Notes: generated by a model from the sequence alone, not told the origin. Counted from the stretch's first letter, positions 54,465 through 63,495 are shown. The stretch is 64,000 bases of DNA from Agrococcus carbonis (GCF_900104705.1 NZ_LT629734.1:1612001-1676000), one strand, 5' to 3'. Made by a program: numbers and translations.

Positions 54465-55658
54465 ATGCCTGGAGCCTTCATCTACGACACCGTCCGTACG
54501 CCCTTCGGCAAGATCGGCGGCGCCCTCGCGGCGCAGCGCCCCGACGACCTCGCGGCGCACGTCGTGCGCGCACTCGTCGACCGCAGCCCGCAGCTCGACG
54601 TCGAGCGGGTCGGTGAGGTCGTGCTCGGCAACGCCAACGGCGCGGGGGAGGACAATCGCAACCTCGCGCGCATGGCGTCGCTCCTCGCAGGCCTGCCGGT
54701 CTCCATCCCCGGTACGACCGTCAACCGTCTGTGCGGCTCCTCGCTCGACGCGGCGATCATCGCCTCCCGGCAAGTCGAGCTCGGCGAGGCAGAGCTGATG
54801 CTCGTGGGCGGTGCCGAGTCGATGAGCCGCGCGCCCTGGGTGCTGCCGAAGCCGGAGCGGGCGTACCCCATCGGCGACGCCGCGCTCGCGTCGACGACTC
54901 TCGGCTGGCGGCTCGTCAACCCGTCGATGCCGGCGGAATGGACGGTGAGCCTCGGTGAGGCGACCGAGCAGTTGCGCGAGCGGCACGGCATCACGCGCGA
55001 GGAGCAGGATGCCTTCGCGGCGGGCTCCCAGCAGCGCGCGGCCGCCGCGTGGGCCGCGGGGCACTACGACGACCTCGTCGTCGGCGTCCCTGGCGTCGAG
55101 CTCGCGCGCGACGAGACCGTCCGCGACGGCGTCTCGGTCGAGACGCTCGGCGCGCTGCGTACCGTGTTCCGCACGCCGGCTGCCGGCGGCACGGTCACCG
55201 CGGGCAACGCGAGCCCGATGTCGGATGGCGCGAGCGCGGGCTTCATCGGCAGCGAAGCAGCGGCGGCGCTCCTCGGCCGCGATCCGCTCGCTCGCATCGT
55301 CGGGCGTGGCGCGGCCGCGAACGAGCCGCAGTTCTTCGGCCATGCGCCCGTCGCGGCCGCGAACGCGGCGATCGAGCGAGCCGGCATCGGGTGGGATCAG
55401 GTCGGCGCGGTCGAGCTGAACGAGGCGTTCGCTGCGCAAGCGCTCGCGTGCGTGCGCGACTGGCCGGTCGATCCGGAGATCGTGAACGCCTGGGGCGGCG
55501 CCATCGCGATCGGGCACCCGCTCGGCGCCTCCGGTGTCCGCATCCTGGGCACACTCGCCGCGCGCATGCGCGCTGAGCGCGTGCGCTACGGAGTCGCCGC
55601 GATCTGCATCGGCGTCGGGCAGGGGCTCGCGGTGTGCCTGGAGAACATCGAGGCGTGA
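54465..55658 (+). CDS. Acetyl-CoA acyltransferase (thiolase), 3-oxoadipyl-CoA thiolase-like
   Basis: 397 residues. The nucleophile Cys90 is in RLCGSSLDA, His351 in GHPLGASG and Cys381 in CIGVGQG; NEAFAAQAL is present. It is the degradative type, cleaving a 3-oxoacyl-CoA to acetyl-CoA and a shortened acyl-CoA. PcaF-like features suggest a dicarboxylic or aromatic-derived substrate, but this is weak. AGGAGAGG lies 6-7 bases before the ATG. It is the only plus-strand gene at this end of the cluster and has its own promoter with operator-like palindromes. Confidence 0.92.
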   Translation: MPGAFIYDTVRTPFGKIGGALAAQRPDDLAAHVVRALVDRSPQLDVERVGEVVLGNANGAGEDNRNLARMASLLAGLPVSIPGTTVNRLCGSSLDAAIIASRQVELGEAELMLVGGAESMSRAPWVLPKPERAYPIGDAALASTTLGWRLVNPSMPAEWTVSLGEATEQLRERHGITREEQDAFAAGSQQRAAAAWAAGHYDDLVVGVPGVELARDETVRDGVSVETLGALRTVFRTPAAGGTVTAGNASPMSDGASAGFIGSEAAAALLGRDPLARIVGRGAAANEPQFFGHAPVAAANAAIERAGIGWDQVGAVELNEAFAAQALACVRDWPVDPEIVNAWGGAIAIGHPLGASGVRILGTLAARMRAERVRYGVAAICIGVGQGLAVCLENIEA

Positions 55659-55678
55659 GCGGCGGCGCGCGCCGGCGG

Positions 55679-56593
55679 TCAGCGTCGGCGCGTGCCGCGC
55701 CACGTGTCGACCGCGAACACCGCGAGCGCAATCCACGTGACGCCGAACCCGATCCAGCGGAACAGCGGCATGTCCTCGCCGAAGTACGTCAGGCCGGCGA
55801 CGAAGACGAGCATGGGCGTGATGTAGCCGATGAAGCCGAGGCGCGTCAGCTGCAGTCGGGCTGCGGCTATCCCGAAGGTGATGAACGGGGCGAGCGAGAC
55901 GACCGCGAGCCCGAGCATGAGCAGCGCGTGCGCGCTGCCCGCGCTGCCGGTGATGAGTTGTCCCGACGCGGCGAGGTGGAAGCCGAACGCGATCGCGAAG
56001 GGGGCGACGGCGCCCGTCTCGAGCACGAGGCCGTCGACGGGCGCCACTCGGGGTCCCACGAGCCGCTTGAGGAGCCCGTAGATCGCGAACGTCACGGACA
56101 TCGCGAGGCCGATCCACGGTGTCTGCCCATATCCGGCGATGAGCACGAGCACGCCTCCGCCCGCGATGCCGACGCTGACCCAGAACAGCCGCGAGGCCCG
56201 CTCGCGCAGCAGCACGCTGCCCAGCAGCGCGCTGATGATCGGCGTGATGAAGTAGGCGAGCGATGCCTCGAGCACGCGACCCACCTCGATCGCGGTCACG
56301 TACAGCAGCCAGTTGAGCGCGACGACCGCGCCGGCCCCCGCGAGCAGCAGCAGCGTGCGCGGGCTGCGGGCGGCCTCCGCGATCCGCCGCCAGCGGCGGG
56401 CGATCGTCGCGAGGAGCACGAGCATCGCGAACGAGAGCACGATGCGGGCGGCGACGATCTCGCCTGCTCCGGCCGGCAGCAGCAGCGAGAAGTAGATCGG
56501 GAACGCGCCCCAGATGAGGTTCGTCACGACCGCCGCGGCGATGCCGCGGGAGTCGGGGCGCGGATGCGGCGAGCGGCAGGGCGCCGGCGTCAC
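55679..56593 (-). CDS. RarD/EamA-family drug-metabolite transporter
   Basis: 304 residues with ten hydrophobic segments as two EamA repeats. NLIWGAFPIYFSLLLPAGAGEIVAARIV at the start and the middle region WLLYVTAIEVGRVLEASLAYFITPI are the RarD type. The GTG start at 56593 overlaps the enolase-superfamily gene's stop (GTGA), so it is the last gene of that operon. It may export a pathway intermediate or amino acid; the direction is not provable here. Confidence 0.88.
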   Translation of the reverse strand: MTPAPCRSPHPRPDSRGIAAAVVTNLIWGAFPIYFSLLLPAGAGEIVAARIVLSFAMLVLLATIARRWRRIAEAARSPRTLLLLAGAGAVVALNWLLYVTAIEVGRVLEASLAYFITPIISALLGSVLLRERASRLFWVSVGIAGGGVLVLIAGYGQTPWIGLAMSVTFAIYGLLKRLVGPRVAPVDGLVLETGAVAPFAIAFGFHLAASGQLITGSAGSAHALLMLGLAVVSLAPFITFGIAAARLQLTRLGFIGYITPMLVFVAGLTYFGEDMPLFRWIGFGVTWIALAVFAVDTWRGTRRR

Positions 56594-57693
56594 CGATCGA
56601 CTCGGTAGCGGTCCAGCTTCTCCTCATCGATCACGACGCCGACTCCGGGACCTGAGGGCACCCGCATCCGGCCCTCGACGATCTCGAGCGGCTCGGCGAT
56701 GAGGTCGTCGGCCATGTCGAGGTAGTTCGAGAGCTCCGCGGGCCGTGCCGCGGTCGCCTCGTGCGAGGCGGCGAAGGCGAGCGTCGCGGCCGTGCCGAGC
56801 TGCGTGTCGATCTGGTTGCCCATGAAGACGTCGACGCCGAGGCCGTCCGCGAGCCCGAGCACCTGGGTGGCGTTGGTGAACCCGCCTCGCGCGGTCTTGA
56901 TGCTCACGCTGTGGCACCCGCCCGACTGCAGCTCGCGCGCGGCGTCGCCGGGCGTCGGCACGCTCTCGTCGCCGACGATGGGGATCCGCGAGTGCTGCGC
57001 GAGGCGGCGCCTGCCCATCGCCTCGGCCGCGTCGCAGGGCTCCTCGAAGCTGATGACGCCGGCTCCCTCGAGCCGGGGCAGGGCGGCGATCGCCTGATTG
57101 GCGCTCCAGCCGCGGTTCGCGTCGACGTAGAGCACGGTGTCGGCGGGCAGCCGCTCGCGGAGCGCCTCGACGAGTGCGAGATCCTGCTCGATCGGCTGCC
57201 GGCCGACCTTCACCTTGAAGGCCGCGATGCCGTGCCGCTCGCGCAGCTCCTCCGCCTCGGCGACGCCCTCGTCGGGGGTGCAGAAGCCCAGCATGTGCGC
57301 GACCGGGACGCGGTCGCTCCAGCCGCCGAGCAGGCTGCTGACGCCGACGCCGAGGGTCTTGGCGTAGGCGTCCCAAACGGCGATGTCGATCGCGCCCTTC
57401 GCGACGTCGTTGTGCACGGTGCGCCGCATGATTGAGCGGATGCGGTCCCGGTCCGAGACGTCCAGGCCCACGATCGCGGGTGCGAAGCGGTCGCGGATCG
57501 TCGCGACGATCGAGGCCTGCGTCTCCCCGTAGGTGTACGGCCGCGGGGGCGCGTCGGCGATGCCGACGACGCCGTCGCTCGTCGTCACGCGGACCAGCAC
57601 ATGGTCGGCGACGAGCACCTCGCCGGAAGCGAACCGGAGGGGTCGCGCGTAGTCGATCGCATAGGGGATGGTCTCGATGGATTCGATGCGCAT
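56590..57693 (-). CDS. Mandelate racemase/muconate-lactonizing enzyme family protein
   Basis: 367-residue enolase-superfamily enzyme. The catalytic set is complete: Lys160-x-Lys162 (AFKVKVG), metal ligands Asp191, Glu217, Asp242, and Lys266 (SIKTARGG). Lysines on both sides place it in the muconate-lactonizing-enzyme subgroup (cycloisomerase, epimerase or racemase). In this cluster it could lactonise or isomerise the growth substrate before CoA activation. It lies between the TRAP binding protein and RarD genes on one strand, with an overlap to the latter. Confidence 0.9.
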   Translation of the reverse strand: MRIESIETIPYAIDYARPLRFASGEVLVADHVLVRVTTSDGVVGIADAPPRPYTYGETQASIVATIRDRFAPAIVGLDVSDRDRIRSIMRRTVHNDVAKGAIDIAVWDAYAKTLGVGVSSLLGGWSDRVPVAHMLGFCTPDEGVAEAEELRERHGIAAFKVKVGRQPIEQDLALVEALRERLPADTVLYVDANRGWSANQAIAALPRLEGAGVISFEEPCDAAEAMGRRRLAQHSRIPIVGDESVPTPGDAARELQSGGCHSVSIKTARGGFTNATQVLGLADGLGVDVFMGNQIDTQLGTAATLAFAASHEATAARPAELSNYLDMADDLIAEPLEIVEGRMRVPSGPGVGVVIDEEKLDRYRVDR

Positions 57694-57719
57694 GGTGGCC
57701 CTCCGGTCCGCGGTCGCCG

Positions 57720-58814
57720 CTAGCCGCGCGCTGCGCAGCGCTCGACGCCGGAGGTCTGCTCGGTGGCGTGCTCCTCGAGCAGCGACTCGTACTGCGTCAG
57801 GATGGCATCCGCATCGGCGCCGCTCGCCTCGACGGTCGTGCGCCACTCGTCGAGGATGTCGTCGCCGATCATGTCGCGCCACTCGGCCTTCGCCGCGTCG
57901 TCCCAGATCGACACGTCGACGCCGGCCTCGAGGGTCGCGTCGCACGCCGCATCCTCGACGCCCGCCAGGATCTCGTCGAGCTTGCCGGGCACCTCGGCCG
58001 CGACCTCGTCGATGATCGCCTGCTGCTCGGCGCTCAGCTGCGACCAGGCGCGGTCGCCGATGATGAACGCGTTGATCGTGTAGACGCCGATGCCGGGCTC
58101 GACGATGTGGTTCGTGACCTCCTGCAGGCTCTGCACCGGCACCATGTCGAAGATCTGGCTCGTCCAGCCGTCGATGACGCCGCGCTGCATCGACTCGTAG
58201 ATCTCGGGCGATGCGAGCGAGACGGCGTTCGCGCCCGCGATCTCGAGGGCGTTCGCCGAGTACGCGGCGGCGCGGATCGACACGTTCTCGATGTCGGCGA
58301 CGCGCTCGGCGGGGTCGGTGGTGCCCATGACGGCGATGGGGTTGCCGGTGAAGTACATCGGCACGACACCCGTCGCATCCCACTCGGCGCGGAACGCGTC
58401 GTTCGACTCGTACAGCCCCTCGAACGCGGCCCCGGCGGCGCCGCGGTCCTCAGTGAAGAACGGCACGGTGCCCAGCTGCGAGATGCGGAGCTCTGCCGGG
58501 TTGTAGAGCATGGTGAGGAAGCCGGCGTCGGCGCGGCCCTGGGAGACACCGCTCAGGATGTCGGGGCCGGCGAGCATGCCGCCCTCCCAGACCGGGTCGA
58601 TCGTGACGCTGCCGTCCGACCGCTCGTTGATCTCATCGAACGCCCACTGGAGGGCCTGCGACTCCGCCATCAGCGGGCCGAGGTAGCTCGCGAACTGCAG
58701 GGTCACCTGCTGCTCGGCGCTCGGCTCCGCGCTCGCGCCCGAGCAGGCGACGGCGGTGGAGGCGACGGCAGCAGCGGCGAGCGCTGCGGCGATGCGGCGG
58801 GAGGACTGGCGCAT
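57720..58814 (-). CDS. dctP: TRAP transporter substrate-binding lipoprotein, DctP type
   Basis: 364 residues. The signal peptide has the lipobox AVAC (Cys24). The DctP fold follows: TLQFASYLGPLMAESQALQWAFDEINERSDG, GNPIAVMG and SPEIYESMQRGVIDGWTSQIF. These proteins deliver carboxylates (dicarboxylates, aromatic acids, sugar acids) to DctQM permeases. No DctQ or DctM gene is in the window, which is unusual. The conserved Arg that binds the ligand carboxylate is probably in the VSIRAAAY segment. It supports a carboxylic acid as the cluster's substrate. Confidence 0.88.
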   Translation of the reverse strand: MRQSSRRIAAALAAAAVASTAVACSGASAEPSAEQQVTLQFASYLGPLMAESQALQWAFDEINERSDGSVTIDPVWEGGMLAGPDILSGVSQGRADAGFLTMLYNPAELRISQLGTVPFFTEDRGAAGAAFEGLYESNDAFRAEWDATGVVPMYFTGNPIAVMGTTDPAERVADIENVSIRAAAYSANALEIAGANAVSLASPEIYESMQRGVIDGWTSQIFDMVPVQSLQEVTNHIVEPGIGVYTINAFIIGDRAWSQLSAEQQAIIDEVAAEVPGKLDEILAGVEDAACDATLEAGVDVSIWDDAAKAEWRDMIGDDILDEWRTTVEASGADADAILTQYESLLEEHATEQTSGVERCAARG

Positions 58815-58836
58815 GGGGTTCCTTCGTGTGCTGGGT

Positions 58837-59733
58837 TCAGAGGGTCGCGGCCGCGGTGGCCGACGTCGGGAGGTCGGCGATGCACGAGTCGTCCTCGCGC
58901 TCCCAGCCGAGCTGCACGGCCTGCTGGAAGACGTGGCGCGCGAGCTCGAGCATCGGCACTGCCGTGCCGAGGGCTTGCGCGGTGTCGCCGATGAGCGAGG
59001 TGTCCTTGGCGAAGATGGCTGTCGCGGTGTTGAACTCCCGCTCGTCGCGCGGCTGGGCCATGCGCGGGTAGCGGTCGCCGACCATCCACGAGTTCGCTGC
59101 GCCGCTCGTGAGCAGCGGGTGGATCGCCATCGGGTCGAGGTCGAGGGCGCGGGCGAAGCGCAGCGCCTCGCTCGCCGCCACCGCGTGCACCGACGACAGG
59201 AGGTTGTTGACGAGCTTGACCGATTGGCCGTCGCCCGGCCGTGTGCCGACCGCGCGCACGCTGCCGACGGGTGCGAGCGCGCTCGTCGCGTGAGCGATGG
59301 CGGCCTCGCCGCCCGCGCCCATGAGCGTCAGGGTGCCGTCGCGGGCGCCCGCGACGCCGCCGGTGACGGGAGCGTCGAGCACGTCGATGCCGCGCTCGGC
59401 GAGCCGCTCGGCGAACTCGCGGATCGCGAGCGGTCCGACGGTCGCGGTGACGACGGCCGTGCGCACCGCGCTGCCTTGCTCGAACGGGCCCGCCTCGAGC
59501 AGGCTCAGCAGCTGGGCGGGCGCGGCGACCATGACGACGACGAGCTCGCAGGCCGCAGCGTCCGCGGGATCCGCGGTCCCGGTCATGCCCGCGTCGCGCA
59601 CGCGCTCGAGCGCGGCGGGGAAGGGATCGGCGACGAGCACGCGCGCCCCGGATGCATGCAGGCGCGCGGCGATCGGCAGGCCCATCGCTCCCGCGCCGAT
59701 GACACCGATGTGCCGCTGGCCGTGTGCCGACAT
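58837..59733 (-). CDS. 3-hydroxyisobutyrate dehydrogenase-related NAD(P) oxidoreductase
   Basis: 298 residues. Rossmann motif GVIGAGAMG (10-18), substrate-loop DAPVTGGVAGARDGTL, and the catalytic-Lys region GQSVKLVNNLLSS. The family oxidises beta-hydroxyacids (3-hydroxyisobutyrate, tartronate semialdehyde, and others). AAGGAG 6 bases before ATG 59733 fixes the start. It follows the TRAP gene in the same direction with a 22-base gap. Confidence 0.9.
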   Translation of the reverse strand: MSAHGQRHIGVIGAGAMGLPIAARLHASGARVLVADPFPAALERVRDAGMTGTADPADAAACELVVVMVAAPAQLLSLLEAGPFEQGSAVRTAVVTATVGPLAIREFAERLAERGIDVLDAPVTGGVAGARDGTLTLMGAGGEAAIAHATSALAPVGSVRAVGTRPGDGQSVKLVNNLLSSVHAVAASEALRFARALDLDPMAIHPLLTSGAANSWMVGDRYPRMAQPRDEREFNTATAIFAKDTSLIGDTAQALGTAVPMLELARHVFQQAVQLGWEREDDSCIADLPTSATAAATL

Positions 59734-59751
59734 CCGTCGCTCCTTCGTTCC

Positions 59752-59796
59752 GGTATTGCTCGACCGTATGCAACTGGATCCAGAGCGTCCAATACT
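59752..59796. promoter_or_regulatory. GGTATTG / CCAATAC box pair upstream of the 3-hydroxyacid dehydrogenase gene
   Basis: GGTATTG (59752-59758) and GTCCAATAC (59787-59795) are inverted with respect to each other, and GATCCAG...CTGGATC surrounds the second. The reverse complement GTATTGGAC recurs upstream of the acyl-CoA dehydrogenase gene at 60348-60356. Confidence 0.55.
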
Positions 59797-59822
59797 GGAT
59801 CGGGCAGGCAGTGATATCGAGA

Positions 59823-60272
59823 TCAGAGCAGCACGCGCAGTTGCCGCGCGACGCACGCGGGTTTCTCACGACCCTCGACCTCGAGCGTGTGATCGACGGT
59901 GAGCAGCACGCCGCCCTTCGTGGCGCGCGCCGCCGCGAGGGCGACGATGTCGCGCACACGCGAGCCATTCGGGGCCGGCGCGGGGAAGCGCACCTGCTCG
60001 AGACCGTAGTTGATGACGGATGCGAAGCCCGTGATGTGCACCGCGGAGGCTGAGAGCAACGGGAGCAGCGAGAGCAGCAGGAACCCGTGCGCGACCGTGG
60101 TGCCGAAGGGTCCGGCGGCGGCACGCTGCGGATCGGTGTGCAGCCACTGTTGGTCGCCGGTCGCCTCGGCGAACGCGTCGATGCGGGCCTGGTCGAGCTC
60201 GAGCCAGTCGCTCATGCCGAGCGTCGAGCCGACGAGCCGCTCGGCGTCGCCGAGCGAGGTGATCGTGTGCAT
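59823..60272 (-). CDS. MaoC-family (R)-specific enoyl-CoA hydratase-like protein
   Basis: 149-residue hotdog hydratase. The catalytic dyad Asp40/His45 is in FAEATGDQQWLHTD, with GPFGTTVAHGFL. It hydrates enoyl-CoA in a beta-oxidation-like sequence, between the acyl-CoA dehydrogenase next door and the hydroxyacid dehydrogenase and thiolase. GGAGG lies 6 bases before the ATG. It is divergent from the acyl-CoA dehydrogenase gene across a 115-bp regulatory gap. Confidence 0.9.
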   Translation of the reverse strand: MHTITSLGDAERLVGSTLGMSDWLELDQARIDAFAEATGDQQWLHTDPQRAAAGPFGTTVAHGFLLLSLLPLLSASAVHITGFASVINYGLEQVRFPAPAPNGSRVRDIVALAAARATKGGVLLTVDHTLEVEGREKPACVARQLRVLL

Positions 60273-60333
60273 GCCAGCCTCCTCCGGCGCCGCTCGGCGC
60301 CTGACGTCAGAATAAGAACGTCGAACGAATGAA

Positions 60334-60381
60334 CCAACACCTGATTGGTATTGGACTCATGCGTAATCGGGGTGTCACCAT
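60334..60381 (+). promoter_or_regulatory. Operator-like palindrome and promoter of the acyl-CoA dehydrogenase gene
   Basis: CCAACACC-TGATT-GGTATTGG (60334-60354) is an 8-5-8 inverted repeat with one mismatch. Its right arm overlaps a -35-like TTGGAC (60351-60356). CACCAT (60376-60381) follows as -10 and ends 6 bases before the ATG. The GGTATTGGAC box is shared with 59752-59795. Confidence 0.65.
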
Positions 60382-60387
60382 CTGGCC

Positions 60388-61575
60388 ATGCAGGTACCCG
60401 AGACGAGCGACTTCTACGACGTGTCCGCCCTCTTCACCAACGAGGAGCGCGAGCTCCAGCAGCGCGTCCGCACGTTCGTCGACGCTGAGGTGACGCCGAT
60501 CATCAATGGCTACTGGGAGCGCGCCGAGATGCCTCTCGAGCTGCTGCCGAAGCTCGCCGAGCTCGGCGTCGTCGGCACCACCGTGCGGGGTCATGGCGCG
60601 CCAGGCCTCAGCCGGGTGGGCGCGGGCATCGTCGCCCAGGAGCTCTCGCGAGGCGACGGCTCGGTCAACACGATCAACGCGGTGCAGTCGAGCCTGGCGA
60701 TCGGGACGATCGACCGCTTCGGCTCCGACGAGCAGAAGGATCGGTGGCTCCCGGGGCTCGTGTCGCTCGATCGGCTCGGCGCGTTCGGCTTGACCGAGCC
60801 CGCGCACGGCTCCGACTCGGTCGGACTCGAGACGCGCGCCGAGCGCGTCGGCGACCACTTCGTGCTCAACGGCGCGAAGCGCTGGATCGGGCTCGGCAAC
60901 GTCGCCGACGTCGTCATCATCTGGGCGCGCGACGTGGCCGACGCGAGGGTGAAGGGGTTCGTCGTCGAGAAGGACGCGGCAGGTGGCTACCCGGACGGGT
61001 ACGACGCCCAGGTCATCACCGGCAAGATCGCGAAGCGCGCGGTCTGGCAGGCCCACATCACGCTCACCGACGTGCGCGTTCCGGTCGAGAACCGGCTCGA
61101 GCGCGCCGAGTCGTTCCGCGATGTCTCGGCACTGCTGTCGACCAGCCGGCCCACCGTCGCGTGGGAGGCGGTCGGCCACGCGATCGCCGCCTACGAGATC
61201 GCCCGCGACTACGCGATGGAGCGCGAGCAGTTCGGCAAGCCCATTGCCTCCTATCAGCTCGTGCAGCAGAAGCTCGCGACCATGCTCGCGGAGCTCACAG
61301 CCATGCGCCTGATGGTCTGGCGCGCCTCGAAGCTCGCCGACGAGGGGCGGCTGAGCAACGCGCAGGCGTCGATCGTCAAGCTGCACACGGGGCAGAAGGC
61401 GCGCGAGGTCTGCCGCGAGGCCCGCGACATGCTCGGCGGCAACGGACTGCTGCTCGAGCGGCACGTCGCCCGCCACCTGCTCGACATGGAGGTCGTGCAC
61501 ACCTATGAGGGCACCGACTCGATGCAGGCGCTCATCGTGGGCCGCGAGGTCACGGGGATCTCGGCCTTCGCCTGA
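60388..61575 (+). CDS. Acyl-CoA dehydrogenase, glutaryl-CoA dehydrogenase-like
   Basis: 395-residue flavoprotein. FAFGLTEPAHGSDSV-type FAD/substrate region, KRWIGLGNVADV, REQFGKPIASYQLVQQKLA, and catalytic Glu374 in VHTYEGTDSMQAL. The layout is closest to the glutaryl-CoA dehydrogenase branch (GSVNTINAVQSSL, MLGGNGLL). It makes an enoyl-CoA from a CoA ester, feeding the MaoC hydratase. The start is leaderless by its -10 spacing. Confidence 0.92.
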   Translation: MQVPETSDFYDVSALFTNEERELQQRVRTFVDAEVTPIINGYWERAEMPLELLPKLAELGVVGTTVRGHGAPGLSRVGAGIVAQELSRGDGSVNTINAVQSSLAIGTIDRFGSDEQKDRWLPGLVSLDRLGAFGLTEPAHGSDSVGLETRAERVGDHFVLNGAKRWIGLGNVADVVIIWARDVADARVKGFVVEKDAAGGYPDGYDAQVITGKIAKRAVWQAHITLTDVRVPVENRLERAESFRDVSALLSTSRPTVAWEAVGHAIAAYEIARDYAMEREQFGKPIASYQLVQQKLATMLAELTAMRLMVWRASKLADEGRLSNAQASIVKLHTGQKAREVCREARDMLGGNGLLLERHVARHLLDMEVVHTYEGTDSMQALIVGREVTGISAFA

Positions 61576-61586
61576 GGCGAGCACGA

Positions 61587-61621
61587 CAGGAGCGGGGCGG
61601 CCGACGGCCGCCCCGCTCCTG
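61587..61621. terminator. Perfect 16-bp hairpin between convergent genes
   Basis: Bases 61587-61602 pair perfectly with 61606-61621 around GAC. The hairpin lies 12 bases after the acyl-CoA dehydrogenase stop and 8 bases from the end of the opposite alcohol dehydrogenase gene, so it is likely bidirectional. Confidence 0.8.
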
Positions 61622-61628
61622 CGTCCGG

Positions 61629-62678
61629 TCAGGCGTCGAGCTCCGGCACCACGAGCACCTTGCACGAGTCCTGCGTCAGCAGCGCGATCGCCTCGTCGAT
61701 CTGCGAGAGGCCGACTCGGTGCGTGATGAACTTGCCGAGCTCGAGGCGGCCCTCGGCGATCAGCACGCTGATGTCGTCCCACGTCTGCCACAGGAGGCGG
61801 CCGAAGCTGCCCTTCATCGTGATCGCCTTGCGGTTGAGGTGCTCGGAGACGTCGAGCGGATGTGGCGTCGAGGAGAATCCGAGCGTCACGACCGCGCCGC
61901 CCACGCGCAGCGCATCGAGGATCGTGACGAGACCTGAGGGGTGCCCGGACGCTTCGAAGGCGACGTCGAAGCCTCCGCGATCCGCGCTCATCGCACGCAG
62001 CGCATCCGCGACCCCCTCGCCCGGGGCGAGGGTCGAGACGCCGAGCGACTCGGCGAACTCGCGGCGGAATGCGTTCGGCTCGACGACGACGACCTTGGCG
62101 GCCCCGCCGATGCGGGAGAGCTCGGCAGCGAAGAGGCCGACCGGACCACCGCCGACCACGAGCACGCGCTTGCCGAGCACCGAGCGCCCGAGTTCCTGCA
62201 ACCCGTGCATCGCGACGCCCGCGGGCTCGAGCAGCGCCGCCTCGTCGAGGGGGAAGTCGCCTGGCAGCTTGAAGGTCGCCGAGACCGGCACGATCGCCTC
62301 CTCGGCGAACAGGCCGTCGACGTGGAGCCCGAGCAGCAGCATGTTCTCGCAGATGTGCGGGCTGCCGATGCTGCACTGGTAGCACTGAAGGCACGGGATG
62401 TGCGAGTCCATCGCGACCCGGTCGCCCACCGCGAGCGCATTGACGCCCGGCCCGACCTCGACCACGGTGCCCGAGCCCTCGTGGCCGACGATCACCGGCA
62501 GGCGCAGGTTGAACGCCTGGGCTGCGGGCGAGAACTTGTGGATCGCGTTGTCGGTGCCGCACACCGAAGCCGCAGCGACCGCGATGCGCACGTGCCCGGC
62601 TGGCACCGGGCCGCGCGCGGGGGCATCGTCGCGGTAGTCGAAGCCCTCGACAGGACCGGACTTGTACACAGCACGCAC
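61629..62678 (-). CDS. Zinc-dependent medium-chain alcohol dehydrogenase
   Basis: 349 residues. Catalytic zinc ligands are Cys40 (CGTDNAIH) and His66/Glu67 (GHEGSG). Structural zinc is held by Cys96, Cys99, Cys102 and Cys110. The NAD fold GGGPVGLFAAEL is present with an acidic residue after beta2 (VVVEPN), suggesting NAD. It resembles sorbitol or threonine-type dehydrogenases; the substrate is probably a hydroxyl group on the pathway compound. GAGGAGG lies upstream of GTG 62678. Confidence 0.9.
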   Translation of the reverse strand: MRAVYKSGPVEGFDYRDDAPARGPVPAGHVRIAVAAASVCGTDNAIHKFSPAAQAFNLRLPVIVGHEGSGTVVEVGPGVNALAVGDRVAMDSHIPCLQCYQCSIGSPHICENMLLLGLHVDGLFAEEAIVPVSATFKLPGDFPLDEAALLEPAGVAMHGLQELGRSVLGKRVLVVGGGPVGLFAAELSRIGGAAKVVVVEPNAFRREFAESLGVSTLAPGEGVADALRAMSADRGGFDVAFEASGHPSGLVTILDALRVGGAVVTLGFSSTPHPLDVSEHLNRKAITMKGSFGRLLWQTWDDISVLIAEGRLELGKFITHRVGLSQIDEAIALLTQDSCKVLVVPELDA

Positions 62679-62715
62679 GCGTGCCTCCTCTCTCGGCGCA
62701 GCGCTGCGCCGACGC

Positions 62716-63495
62716 TCAGCGCAGGTAGACGCGCTTGGGGTCGATCTCGTCGCGCAGCAGCCGCAGCTCCTCGGCCGATGGCTGCTCGATGGTATGCACG
62801 TCGTCGGCGACCTCGAGCTCCCAACCGGTCGCGGCGACGACCTCGTCGATCGTCACCCCGCGATGGATCTCGACGAGCCGCAGCGGCTCGCCCGGCCCGG
62901 AGCGAGCGAGTGTGCCGAGGCCGGTGAAGACGCGCGTCACGCCTAGGCCGATGGGGCGTCCGCCCGCCTCGGCGGCGCGATCCGGGCTCGCCGAAGTGAT
63001 GAAGTCGGGCCGCTCCACGAACGCCTGGGGCGTGTGGCGACGCATCACGACGAACACCTCGCGGGAGTTCGCGAGCACTTCGTGAGCGCCGCCGCTGCCG
63101 GGCAGGCGCTTGTGCGGCCGGTGCCAGTCGCCGATCACCGACGAGTTCAGGTTGCCGAACCGATCGATCTGCGCCGCGCCGAGGAAGCCGACGTCGATGC
63201 GGCCGGCCTGCAGCACGTAGCCGAACAGCGCTGGCATCGTGAGGACGGCCTCGGATCCCGTGATGAGCACGGAGTCGGCGATCGTCGCAGGCAGCTCGGT
63301 CGGATGCGCGCCGCAGACCCCCGACTCGTAGACGACCTCGATGCCGGGAGCGGTCGTCTCCTGCGCGAGCGAGGCGGCGAGCGTCGGCAGGCCGATGCCC
63401 GCGAACACGCGGTGCTTGCCGGCGAGCGCGCGCGCGGCGGTGACGGTCATGACCTCCTCGACGGATGCCGTGGGCGCGGTGGTCTGCAGGCTCAT
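62716..63495 (-). CDS. CoA-transferase beta subunit
   Basis: 259 residues of the family I CoA-transferase beta (glutaconate/3-oxoadipate/IpdB-like) type. MTVTAARALAGKHRVFAGIGLPTLAA, VYESGVCGAHPTELP, GFLGAAQIDRFGNLNSSVIGDW and GSGGAHEVLANSREVFVVM are characteristic. The 'ESG' glutamate is in the position of the catalytic residue in related enzymes. It overlaps the alpha subunit gene by ATGA. Confidence 0.9.
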   Translation of the reverse strand: MSLQTTAPTASVEEVMTVTAARALAGKHRVFAGIGLPTLAASLAQETTAPGIEVVYESGVCGAHPTELPATIADSVLITGSEAVLTMPALFGYVLQAGRIDVGFLGAAQIDRFGNLNSSVIGDWHRPHKRLPGSGGAHEVLANSREVFVVMRRHTPQAFVERPDFITSASPDRAAEAGGRPIGLGVTRVFTGLGTLARSGPGEPLRLVEIHRGVTIDEVVAATGWELEVADDVHTIEQPSAEELRLLRDEIDPKRVYLR

